A DNA stretch of 14,502 bases, taken from DATCSE01 sp036568605. Lineage in GTDB: Bacteria; Pseudomonadota; Gammaproteobacteria; Burkholderiales; Burkholderiaceae_C. Position numbers and translations under genes: made by a program. Shown in pieces: positions 7,504-14,502 of this stretch; position 1 is the first letter of the stretch; each line of letters begins with the position of its first letter. Below the pieces are notes generated by a model. That model was given only the letters and a program-made list of their open reading frames with translations, ran no database searches and had not been told where the DNA came from. Where the stretch lies: assembly GCA_036568605.1 (NCBI GenBank), contig DATCSE010000167.1:1-14502 (forward strand), given 5' to 3'.

Positions 7504-9314
7504 CAACGCGACGCCACGCGCAGCGAGTTGTCGATGTCGACGTAGTGCCACCATTCCTGCCAGAAGACGGGGCGACGGTAGCCGACGAGCTGCGCATACG
7601 CCATGTCCAGCGACAGGCGCTCGATCGTGTACTTGTACGGCATGTACGCGAGGCACAGCATTTCGATCTCGCGGAACAGCGCCATGCGCTCGGGCCCGTT
7701 GGGCAGCGGCTGCAAGCGCTCGTAGAGAGCATCGACCGCGGGCATCTTGAAGCGGGCGAAGTTCTGACCGCCGATCTCGTGGCTGTCGTAGAGCTGATAG
7801 GACCCGATCGCATCCGGTCCGGCGGACGAGAGCGACAGGCTCCAGATCTGCAGCCGACCGGCGCGCACGGCCTTCATGTTCTCGGGCCACTGCGCGACCA
7901 GCGTCTCGACGCGCAGCCCGAGCGCACGCATGTTGCGGTCGAACACCTCGGCGAGCCGGCGCGAGCGCAGATCGGCCTGGGTCGAATTTCTCAAGACCAG
8001 CGGCGAGCCGTCCGGCATCTCGCGCCAGCCGTCGCCGTTGCGGTCCTGGTAGCCGTACAGGTCCAGCAGCGCCTGCGCGCGCGCCGGGTTGTATTCGCCG
8101 TATTCGCTGCGGAATTTGGGATCGCGCGCGTCGGTGAACGGCGGCACCGCCGACTGCGCCACCGCGCCCAGGCCGCTGTAGGCATAGCTGATCTGCAGCG
8201 GCACATCCAGCCCCAGGCCGATCGCGCGCCGCAGCGCGACCCTTGCCGGTTCGTAGCCGCCTATCGTCGGGTCTTCCATGTTGAAGACGTAGATGCTGGT
8301 CGCGGACTCGACGATGTGATAGCCGCGTATGCCCTTCTTCGCGAGGTTGGGCGCGATCTTGCCGTTGGGCATCGCCTGGTTGACGAACTGGTAGCCGACA
8401 CGGTACGCGAAATCGGCTTCGCCGTTGATGAACGACAGCCAGCGCGGCTGCTCCTCCTCGACGATCGAGATCTCGACGCGGTCGATCATCGGCAAGCGCC
8501 GGCCCTTCAGCTTGGCCAGGATCGCCTGGCCTTCGGCGTCGTCGGCGGCCGGCTCGGCGTCATAGAGCATCTCGCGGAAATCGGGGTTGCGCTCGAATGC
8601 CAGGAACGAGCTGCGCCGCCACTCGACCAGCTTGAACGGACCGGTCCCCACCGGGTGCTCTTCGATCTTGTCGCGATAGAACTCGACGACCTCGCGCGCG
8701 ACGGCGCCGAACAGATCGCTGGCGGAGAACGTCTCCATCAGGCGCGGCCGCGGCCGCGTCACGGTGAAGCGAATGGTGTAGCGGTCCAGCGCCCGCACGC
8801 CTTCGATCTCACGGTCGTAGTCGAACGGCTTCTTGCTGGCCAGCGCTTCCTTGTGCAGCTCGTTCAAGCCCAGATAGGCATCGTTCTCGACACCGCTCCA
8901 GGCGGGGCTCAGGTTCGCCGGGTCGGCAAAGCGCTTGAGCGCGTAGACATAGTCCTGCGCGACCAGCTCGCGCTTCTTGCCCTTGAACGCCGGGTCGTCG
9001 GCGAAGTAGATGCCGGGCTTGATCTTGATGGTCCAGACGCGAAAGTCGTCGGACACCTGCGGCATGCCATCGGCCGTCAGCGGCCTGTACTTCACCGGCC
9101 GGGCCAGATGATCGTAGGCATACAGCGCCTCGAAGATGTGCGGCGTCAGCGTACGCGAGTAGAGGTCGCTGAGCTTGACCGGGTCGAGCCCGCTCTCGGC
9201 CACTTCGAACGCATAGCGCAGCACCTTCTTCGGCTCGGCGGCCGCGTCCGCCGCGTGCGGCAGCCACAACGGCGCACTCGCACCGATCAACAGGTCTCGT
9301 CGCGTCAACGGCAT
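7503..9314 (-). CDS. SBP5: ABC transporter solute-binding protein, family 5
   Basis: Periplasmic family-5 receptor, 603 residues. The start ATG (9314) follows the SBP6 stop by 11 bases, and a GAGGAA site overlapping that stop supports this start. The N-terminus MPLTRRDLLIGASAP matches the Tat pattern (S/T-R-R-x-F/L-L) and ends near HAADA, so it may be exported folded. The mature part has KKVLRYAFEVAESGLDP, GIYFADDPAFKGKKREL, VEISIVEEEQPRWL, GGYEPARVALRRAIGLG and WWHYVDIDNSLR. Its EF-hand-like loop (424-435, DRNGDGWREMPD) has Asn for Asp at loop position 3, which calcium loops tolerate. It departs most from SBP2-4 within their subgroup: FTDARDPKFRSEYGEYN replaces the TSAY segment, and LYDSHEIGG replaces DSRQIGG. 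Ligand unknown. Confidence 0.94.
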   Translation of the reverse strand: MPLTRRDLLIGASAPLWLPHAADAAAEPKKVLRYAFEVAESGLDPVKLSDLYSRTLTPHIFEALYAYDHLARPVKYRPLTADGMPQVSDDFRVWTIKIKPGIYFADDPAFKGKKRELVAQDYVYALKRFADPANLSPAWSGVENDAYLGLNELHKEALASKKPFDYDREIEGVRALDRYTIRFTVTRPRPRLMETFSASDLFGAVAREVVEFYRDKIEEHPVGTGPFKLVEWRRSSFLAFERNPDFREMLYDAEPAADDAEGQAILAKLKGRRLPMIDRVEISIVEEEQPRWLSFINGEADFAYRVGYQFVNQAMPNGKIAPNLAKKGIRGYHIVESATSIYVFNMEDPTIGGYEPARVALRRAIGLGLDVPLQISYAYSGLGAVAQSAVPPFTDARDPKFRSEYGEYNPARAQALLDLYGYQDRNGDGWREMPDGSPLVLRNSTQADLRSRRLAEVFDRNMRALGLRVETLVAQWPENMKAVRAGRLQIWSLSLSSAGPDAIGSYQLYDSHEIGGQNFARFKMPAVDALYERLQPLPNGPERMALFREIEMLCLAYMPYKYTIERLSLDMAYAQLVGYRRPVFWQEWWHYVDIDNSLRVASR

Positions 9315-9325
9315 CGCGAAATTCC

Positions 9326-11176
9326 TCAGTGCAAGCGCCGTGCCTTCTCGGCCAGGTCGATGTCCACATAGCGCCAGAACTCGTGCACGAACACGTTGCG
9401 GTGGTAGCCGACGACCCACGGCTGGGCGAGGTCGGTCCAGATGCGGTGCACGTGCCCCTTGTACGGCATGTAGGCCACGGTCAGCTCCTTCATCCGGGTC
9501 AGCACGTCGTGGCGCTCGGGCCCGTCGGGCATCGTGCGCTGCAGGTCGTACAGGCGGTTGTATTCGGGCAGGTCGAAGCGCGCGTGGTCGGCCTGGCCCT
9601 TGGCCGGGCCGTAGCCGAGCAGGAAGAAGCCTTCGCTGTCGGGACCGGCGGTCCACGAGACGCCCCACATCATCAGCTTGCCGGCGCGCGAGGCCTTCAG
9701 ATTTTCCGGCCACTGCGCGACCTTGAAGACGATGCGCACGTTGATCGCGTCCATGTTCTTCTGCCACTGCTCGGCCAGCAAGCGGTCCAGGTCGTTGGGC
9801 TGGGTCGCGTACTCGAGCACCAGCGGCGAGCCGTCGGGCATGTCGCGCCAGCCGTCGCCATCGCGGTCCACATACCCGAACAGGTCCAGCAGGGCCTTCG
9901 CCTTGGCACGGTCGAACTCGCCCATCTCGCTGCGGAACCCAGGGTCGTAGCCCCAGACGTTGGGCGCGACGATGGAGTGCGCGGCAATCGCCTGGCCGCG
10001 CCGCACGTCGTGGATCTCGCGCTGCACGTCCACCGCCAGGCCGATCGCGCGGCGCAGCGCGACCTTCTCCGGCGTGTACCCGCCGACCACCGGGTTCTCC
10101 ATCCCGAAGTACGACATCACGAAGTCGTTGCGCAGGTAGCGGATGAAGTAGACGCCGCGCTTCGCAAGGTTGGGCGCGAGCTTGTTGTTCGGGATCGCGA
10201 CGTTGACGAAGTCCTCAGGGATCTGCCAGAGCAGGTCCATCTCGCGGTTGATGAACGACAGCCAGCGCGGCTGCGGCTGCTCGATGATGTTGATCTCGAC
10301 CCGGTCGACCATCGGCAGCTTGCGGCCCTTGAGCTTCGCGACCGCGGCCTGCGCGAGCGGGTCGCCGCTCGGCGCTTCCTCGTCGTAGTAGACGTTGCGG
10401 TAGCCCGGGTTGCGGTCGAATGCGATCAGCGAGCTGCGGCGCCAGGTACCGAGCTTGAACGGCCCCGTGCCCACCGGGTGCTCCATGATCTTGTCGCCGT
10501 AGAACTCGACGACTTCGCGTGCGACCGCGCCCACCACCGCCGGGTCGCACAATTGCTCGCTGACGAAGCGCGGGCTGGGGTCGGCCAGCTTGAACTGCAA
10601 GGTGTAGCGGTCCAGGGCGCGCAGGCCTTCGATCTCGCGGTCGTACTCGAATGGCCGTTTGGTTTTCAGCGATTCGTTGCGCAGCGCCTCCAGGCCGATG
10701 ATCTGGGCGGTCGCGAGGTCGGTGAGGTGCCCGCTCTTCCAGCGCGGGTCGAAATGGCGCTTGATCGAGTAGACGTAGTCCTGCGCAACCAGCTCGCGGC
10801 GCTGCCCTTTGAATGCCGGGTCGTCAGCGAAGTACGTGCCGGGGCGGATGCGGACCGTGAAGGTCTTGAAGTCGGCCGAGACCTCCGGCATCGCCGCCGC
10901 GGTGTTCGGCCGCACCCGCACCGGGCGGGCCAGGAATTCATGCTCGTACGGCGCATCGAAGATGTTGCCGATCATCGTCGACGAGTACAGATCGGAGATC
11001 TGCGCCGGGTCGAAGCCGGTCTCGGCAACGCGCATCGCATAACGCAGCACCTTCTGCGGCGTCGGCGCATCGCCGGTCGGCACAGCAGCGGCCGATGCCG
11101 AATCGCCGGCGGCCGGGGCCGTCACGGCGCCGCCCAGCAGCGCCAGCGCGATCGCAGCCGTGCGGATCGAGCGCAT
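9326..11176 (-). CDS. SBP6: ABC transporter solute-binding protein, family 5 (first gene of the array)
   Basis: Periplasmic family-5 receptor, 616 residues, first gene of the minus-strand array. Start at 11176 (MRSIRTAAIALALLGG), with GAGG about 10 bases upstream. The Sec-type signal is followed by an unusually long Ala/Pro/Thr-rich linker (about residues 22-40) before QKVLRYAMRVAETGFDP. It has the GTYFADDPAFKGQRREL block, GGYTPEKVALRRAIGLA, an EF-hand-like loop at 437-448 (DRDGDGWRDMPD) and a C-terminus FWRYVDIDL followed by AEKARRLH rather than the SLR ending of SBP2-5. With SBP1 it shares an LCD segment, GLEAL, KRGV, an RRG segment and HRI, marking the divergent subgroup. Ahead of FGMENPVV it has NDFVMSY where the others read FNMED. 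Ligand unknown. In-frame codons upstream of 11176 lie in the control region and lack coding character. Confidence 0.93.
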   Translation of the reverse strand: MRSIRTAAIALALLGGAVTAPAAGDSASAAAVPTGDAPTPQKVLRYAMRVAETGFDPAQISDLYSSTMIGNIFDAPYEHEFLARPVRVRPNTAAAMPEVSADFKTFTVRIRPGTYFADDPAFKGQRRELVAQDYVYSIKRHFDPRWKSGHLTDLATAQIIGLEALRNESLKTKRPFEYDREIEGLRALDRYTLQFKLADPSPRFVSEQLCDPAVVGAVAREVVEFYGDKIMEHPVGTGPFKLGTWRRSSLIAFDRNPGYRNVYYDEEAPSGDPLAQAAVAKLKGRKLPMVDRVEINIIEQPQPRWLSFINREMDLLWQIPEDFVNVAIPNNKLAPNLAKRGVYFIRYLRNDFVMSYFGMENPVVGGYTPEKVALRRAIGLAVDVQREIHDVRRGQAIAAHSIVAPNVWGYDPGFRSEMGEFDRAKAKALLDLFGYVDRDGDGWRDMPDGSPLVLEYATQPNDLDRLLAEQWQKNMDAINVRIVFKVAQWPENLKASRAGKLMMWGVSWTAGPDSEGFFLLGYGPAKGQADHARFDLPEYNRLYDLQRTMPDGPERHDVLTRMKELTVAYMPYKGHVHRIWTDLAQPWVVGYHRNVFVHEFWRYVDIDLAEKARRLH

Positions 11177-11266
11177 CAAAGTCGTACCTCGTGGGATCAC
11201 AACGTGAGCCTTTGACGGGCCGGTAAGCCCTGCAGGCCTGGGAATCGGGTTTTGAACGAAGCCGCG

Positions 11267-11272
11267 AGTGTA
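11267..11272 (-). promoter_or_regulatory. Possible -10 element for the SBP array
   Basis: On the minus strand the sequence reads TACACT, four of six matches to TATAAT, in a locally less G+C-rich patch. It would give a leader of roughly 85-90 bases before the SBP6 start. No convincing -35 hexamer sits 16-18 bases upstream, so this is only a candidate. Confidence 0.25.
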
Positions 11273-11357
11273 GAGTGCGTGGCCCGCGATTTGCGAGGCA
11301 GTAGAACAGGGCAAACGCGGGGGAAGGGGCTGCTGGGCAGGCCCTAGACTCGCGCAC

Positions 11358-11371
11358 GCCAAATGTTTGGC
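11358..11371. promoter_or_regulatory. Inverted repeat GCCAAA-TG-TTTGGC, candidate operator
   Basis: Two perfect 6-base arms separated by two bases, lying about 90 bases before dppB. Size and symmetry fit a dimeric regulator site, though no specific family is recognised. Confidence 0.4.
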
Positions 11372-11377
11372 AGCCCC

Positions 11378-11417
11378 TGGGCCACGGGTCCGCGCCACGA
11401 GCGCGGACGCTGGCCCA
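11378..11417 (+). promoter_or_regulatory. Long imperfect hairpin upstream of dppB
   Basis: Inner arms GTCCGCGC (11388-11395) and GCGCGGAC (11401-11408) are perfectly complementary around the loop CACGA. Outer arms TGGGCCA (11378-11384) and TGGCCCA (11411-11417) are also perfect, with CGG opposite GC as an internal loop. The total is 15 base pairs, nearly all G-C. There is no following T run on the plus strand, so it does not look like an intrinsic terminator. If transcribed, it would form a strong structure ending about 22 bases before the dppB ribosome site. Confidence 0.6.
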
Positions 11418-11427
11418 CGGTGCACCG
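11418..11427. promoter_or_regulatory. Palindrome CGGTGCACCG
   Basis: A perfect 10-base palindrome directly adjoining the long hairpin and about 12 bases before the dppB ribosome site. It could be a protein site or a chance G+C-rich palindrome. Confidence 0.3.
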
Positions 11428-11439
11428 ATTTGACTGAAT

Positions 11440-11445
11440 GAGGAG
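11440..11445 (+). promoter_or_regulatory. Ribosome binding site of dppB
   Basis: GAGGAG lies 11 bases before the ATG at 11457. It is the clearest Shine-Dalgarno in the window and fixes this start. Confidence 0.7.
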
Positions 11446-11456
11446 TATTTCGAGCC

Positions 11457-12395
11457 ATGGCGGCCTATTTGATTCGACGCCTGTGGCAAATGATCCCAAC
11501 TTTGTTCGGGGTCATTCTGCTGGTCTTCCTGCTGTTCAAGGGCTTCGGCGGCGACCCGGCCGAAATCCTGGCCGGCCAGAACGCGACCCAGGCCCAGGTC
11601 GACGCGGTGCGCCAGCAGCTCGGCCTGAACGAGCCGCTGTGGACGCAGTTCGGCATCTTCCTCAAGCAGATCGTCACGTTCGACTGGGGCAAGAGCTGGG
11701 CCACCAACGAGGCGGTCGGCCACCTGTTTGCAACCCGCATGCCGGCGACGCTGACGGTGATGATCCCGATCCTGATCCTCGACACCCTGCTCGCGATCCC
11801 GTTCGCGATGGGCGTGGCCTACGTGCGCGGCTCGCTGACCGACCGCGCGGTGATGATCCTGACCACCGTCGCGCTGTCGATCTCGTTCCTGGTCTACGTG
11901 ATCGTCGGCCAGTACGTGTTCGCGTTCCAGCTCGGCTGGTTCCCGGTGCAGGGCTGGAGCGACAGCACCTGGACCAACCTGAAGCTGTACGTGCCGCTGC
12001 CGGCGCTGCTCTCGGTGATGGTCAGCCTCGCGCCGCAGACCCGGCTGTACCGCACCTTCTTCCTCGACGAGATCGGCCATGACTACGTGCGCACCGCACG
12101 CGCCAAGGGCCTGACCGAGAGCACGGTGCTGCTCAAGCACGTGCTGCGCAACGCGATGATCCCGATCCTGACCAACGTCGCGGTCGCGCTGCCGGGCATC
12201 TTCACCGGCTCGTTCCTGATCGAGGTGTTCTTCTCGATCCCGGGGCTGGGCCGCGAGCTGTGGCTCGCGGTGAACCGCAGCGACTACCCGGTGCTGCAGG
12301 CGTTCGCGATCTACATCGCGGTGATCACGATGGTGGTCAACCTGCTGACCGACATCCTCTACAAGCTGGTCGACCCCAGAGTGGTGCTGAAATGA
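11457..12395 (+). CDS. dppB: ABC transporter permease, DppB/OppB type
   Basis: Inner-membrane permease, 312 residues, one of the two channel subunits of the importer. The N-terminus MAAYLIRRLWQMIPTLFGV, followed by a hydrophobic segment (about 10-29), is the classic DppB opening. The periplasmic loop with GDPAE and QLGL follows, then helices at about 97-121, 131-157 and 178-193. The cytoplasmic EAA coupling loop is at about 210-232 (DYVRTARAKGL...KHVLRNA), then the last helices at about 233-262 and 280-305. Length and motif order are normal for the family. The stop overlaps the dppC start (ATGA), so the two are translationally coupled. It lies divergent to the six SBPs, which are its likely receptors. 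The substrate cannot be told from the permease; the Dpp name denotes family, not proven dipeptide transport. Confidence 0.94.
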   Translation: MAAYLIRRLWQMIPTLFGVILLVFLLFKGFGGDPAEILAGQNATQAQVDAVRQQLGLNEPLWTQFGIFLKQIVTFDWGKSWATNEAVGHLFATRMPATLTVMIPILILDTLLAIPFAMGVAYVRGSLTDRAVMILTTVALSISFLVYVIVGQYVFAFQLGWFPVQGWSDSTWTNLKLYVPLPALLSVMVSLAPQTRLYRTFFLDEIGHDYVRTARAKGLTESTVLLKHVLRNAMIPILTNVAVALPGIFTGSFLIEVFFSIPGLGRELWLAVNRSDYPVLQAFAIYIAVITMVVNLLTDILYKLVDPRVVLK

Positions 12396-13447
12396 GCGCA
12401 GTCCTGAGTTCCGTGCCCAGCACCCCCGGCGTCGCGCCGCATTCGGCCGGCGTGTGGGCCGCGGCGGCCAAGCGCTTCCGCCGCGATCACGTCGGGATGA
12501 CCTCGTTCGTGATCGTCGTGCTGTTCCTCCTTCTGGTGCTGGCCTCGTTCGCCGGACTGATCGCGAGCGACTGGCAGGTCGAGCGCGGCGTGCCCGACGC
12601 GCCGCCGACCTTCGTTGGCCCCGCGGCGCAGACCGAGAGCATCGCAGTGGCCGGCCCGACCGGCCCGAACGTCGACATCTCGGCGGTGGACCCGCTCGCG
12701 CCGCGCTACAAGGAGTGGGCCGAGGCCGCGAAGAAGTACGAGACCAAGGAGGCCGTCAAGGCGACGACGCTGCCGTTCGGCGCCGACCGCCTCGGCCGCG
12801 ACGTGCTGAAGAAGGCGATCAAGGGCGCCCAGGTGTCCATCCTGGTCGGCGTGGCTTCCGCGGTGCTCGCGACGCTGATCGGCACGCTGCTGGGCGCGCT
12901 CGCGGGCTTCTTCGGCGGCAAGGTCGGCGACTTCCTCGAGTGGCTCTACAACGTCTTCACCGCGATCCCGTACATCCTCTTGATCTTCGCGTTCGCGGCG
13001 GTGTTCCCGCGCGGCATCGCCTCGGTCGTCGCGATCCTCGGGCTGGCGGGCTGGCCGGGCATCTACCGGCTGGTGCGCGCCGAGTTCCTCAAGCACGCGG
13101 TGCGCGACTACGTGCGCTCGGCCGAGGCGATCGGTGCGAGCACGGGCTCGCGGATGTTCCGCCACATCCTGCCCAACGTCAGCCACGTGGTGCTGGTGCA
13201 GCTGTCTATCCACGTGGTCGGGTTCATCAAGTCGGAGGTGATCCTGTCGTACCTGGGGCTGGGCGTGGGCGTCGACCAGGTGTCGTGGGGCACGATGCTG
13301 TCGGAGGCCCAGAGCGAGCTGATCCTCGGCCACTGGTGGCAGCTCGCCGCGGCGACGATTTTCATGGCGGTGTTCGTCACCGCGTTCTCATTGATGACGG
13401 ATGCGTTGCGCGACGCGCTCGATCCGAAGCTGCGGGGCCTGGAGTAA
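12392..13447 (+). CDS. dppC: ABC transporter permease, DppC/OppC type, with long periplasmic insert
   Basis: Second inner-membrane channel subunit, 351 residues, about 50 more than E. coli DppC (300). A cytoplasmic N-terminus (KRFRRDHVG) leads into helix 1 at about 37-58. Residues 61-128 then form an extended hydrophilic segment rich in Pro, Ala and Lys before the standard LPFGADRLGRDVL motif at about 127-139. Core helices follow from about 147. The EAA loop is at 240-262 (DYVRSAEAIGAS...HILPN) and the family ending SLMTDALRDALDPKLRG is intact. The start ATG overlaps the dppB stop by four bases; only a weak ribosome site is visible, consistent with coupling. The insert is the odd part: it faces the periplasm, where receptors dock, so it may matter for accepting several different SBPs (inference). 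Confidence 0.94.
   Translation: MSAVLSSVPSTPGVAPHSAGVWAAAAKRFRRDHVGMTSFVIVVLFLLLVLASFAGLIASDWQVERGVPDAPPTFVGPAAQTESIAVAGPTGPNVDISAVDPLAPRYKEWAEAAKKYETKEAVKATTLPFGADRLGRDVLKKAIKGAQVSILVGVASAVLATLIGTLLGALAGFFGGKVGDFLEWLYNVFTAIPYILLIFAFAAVFPRGIASVVAILGLAGWPGIYRLVRAEFLKHAVRDYVRSAEAIGASTGSRMFRHILPNVSHVVLVQLSIHVVGFIKSEVILSYLGLGVGVDQVSWGTMLSEAQSELILGHWWQLAAATIFMAVFVTAFSLMTDALRDALDPKLRGLE
13441..13444 (+). promoter_or_regulatory. Ribosome binding site of the ABC ATPase gene
   Basis: GGAG overlaps the last dppC codons and lies 6 bases before the ATG at 13451, supporting that start. Confidence 0.55.
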
Positions 13448-13450
13448 GCC

Positions 13451-14502
<1,052 letters not shown>

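Larger units (their letters stand above)
11177..11456. promoter_or_regulatory. Divergent control region between SBP array and dppBC-ATPase operon
   Basis: These 280 bases separate the two start codons and carry no plausible gene, so both promoters should lie here. Four inverted repeats crowd the dppB side: GGGC/GCCC at 11335-11344, GCCAAA-TG-TTTGGC at 11358-11371, a long hairpin at 11378-11417, and the palindrome CGGTGCACCG at 11418-11427. The SBP6 side has a possible -10 (TACACT) on the minus strand. Shared placement suggests joint regulation of receptors and transporter. No regulator gene is present in the window, so the controlling protein is unknown. Confidence 0.8.

Noticed and set aside
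3827..7813. A single 1328-codon minus-strand frame that looks like a giant fusion
   Set aside because: Its second half is SBP3; the first half is an alternate frame inside SBP4. SBP4 has its own intact frame, stop and motifs, so there is no fusion.
1806..9371. Long plus-strand open frames (550-700 codons) opposite the SBP genes, e.g. 1806-3899, 4094-5749, 5674-7545, 7269-9371
   Set aside because: They lie exactly antisense to well-supported SBP genes, recur at matching positions in each copy, are rich in Arg, Ala and Val, and show no family motif. They are shadows of third-position G+C bias.
9329..11215. Plus-strand 628-codon frame antisense to SBP6
   Set aside because: Composition-driven shadow; the SBP6 protein on the other strand has a signal peptide and full family motifs.
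11252..11276. TTGAAC ... TAGAGT as a sigma-70 promoter for dppB
   Set aside because: The spacer is 13 bases, too short for a normal promoter.
11378..11417. Intrinsic terminator at the long hairpin
   Set aside because: No T run follows on either strand, and it lies upstream of both flanking genes' starts, where no transcript is expected to end.
11411..11424. Possible sigma-54 promoter before dppB (TGGCCC...TGCA)
   Set aside because: Only 8 bases separate GG and GC instead of 10, and the segment is already one arm of the hairpin.

Overview
The window is about two-thirds G+C. It looks like a chromosomal segment of a betaproteobacterium, most likely Burkholderiales. That placement is an inference from codon use and from how the permease and ATPase sequences look; I ran no search. 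It is built around one ABC importer of the peptide/nickel (Dpp/Opp, solute-binding-protein family 5) class. There are no RNA genes, IS elements, CRISPR arrays or phage genes. The only non-coding stretch of any size is one divergent control region of 280 bases.

Minus strand (11176 down to 1): six full-length family-5 periplasmic solute-binding proteins (SBPs, about 603-616 residues each) lie head to tail. Junctions run from a 1-base stop/start overlap (TGATG, twice) to gaps of about 2-13 bases. I number them by position: SBP1 (176-1993), SBP2 (2007-3827), SBP3 (3827-5668), SBP4 (5671-7503), SBP5 (7503-9314) and SBP6 (9326-11176). Transcription runs SBP6 to SBP1. Four bases after SBP1 a further gene starts and leaves the window: the N-terminus of an acetoacetyl-CoA-synthetase-like acyl-CoA ligase.

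Plus strand (11457 to the end): a DppB-type permease, a DppC-type permease (ATGA overlap) and an ABC ATPase that starts 3 bases later. The ATPase has one complete nucleotide-binding domain, then a linker and the start of a second, so it is a fused DppD-DppF type cut by the window edge.

Between the arms, 11177-11456 should hold both promoters. It contains several inverted repeats, including a 15-base-pair imperfect hairpin just upstream of dppB.

Reading the genes together: one membrane complex (one B, one C, one fused ATPase) is faced by six paralogous receptors that probably compete for it or widen its ligand range. SBP2-5 form one close subgroup and the outer two, SBP1 and SBP6, share features with each other. 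The paralogues differ in a short residue strip next to a conserved FNMED-type motif and in export signal type (three carry twin-arginine-like starts, three plain Sec-type). This receptor array, its possible coupling to a CoA ligase and its structured control region are the most notable content. The ligand cannot be told from sequence alone.
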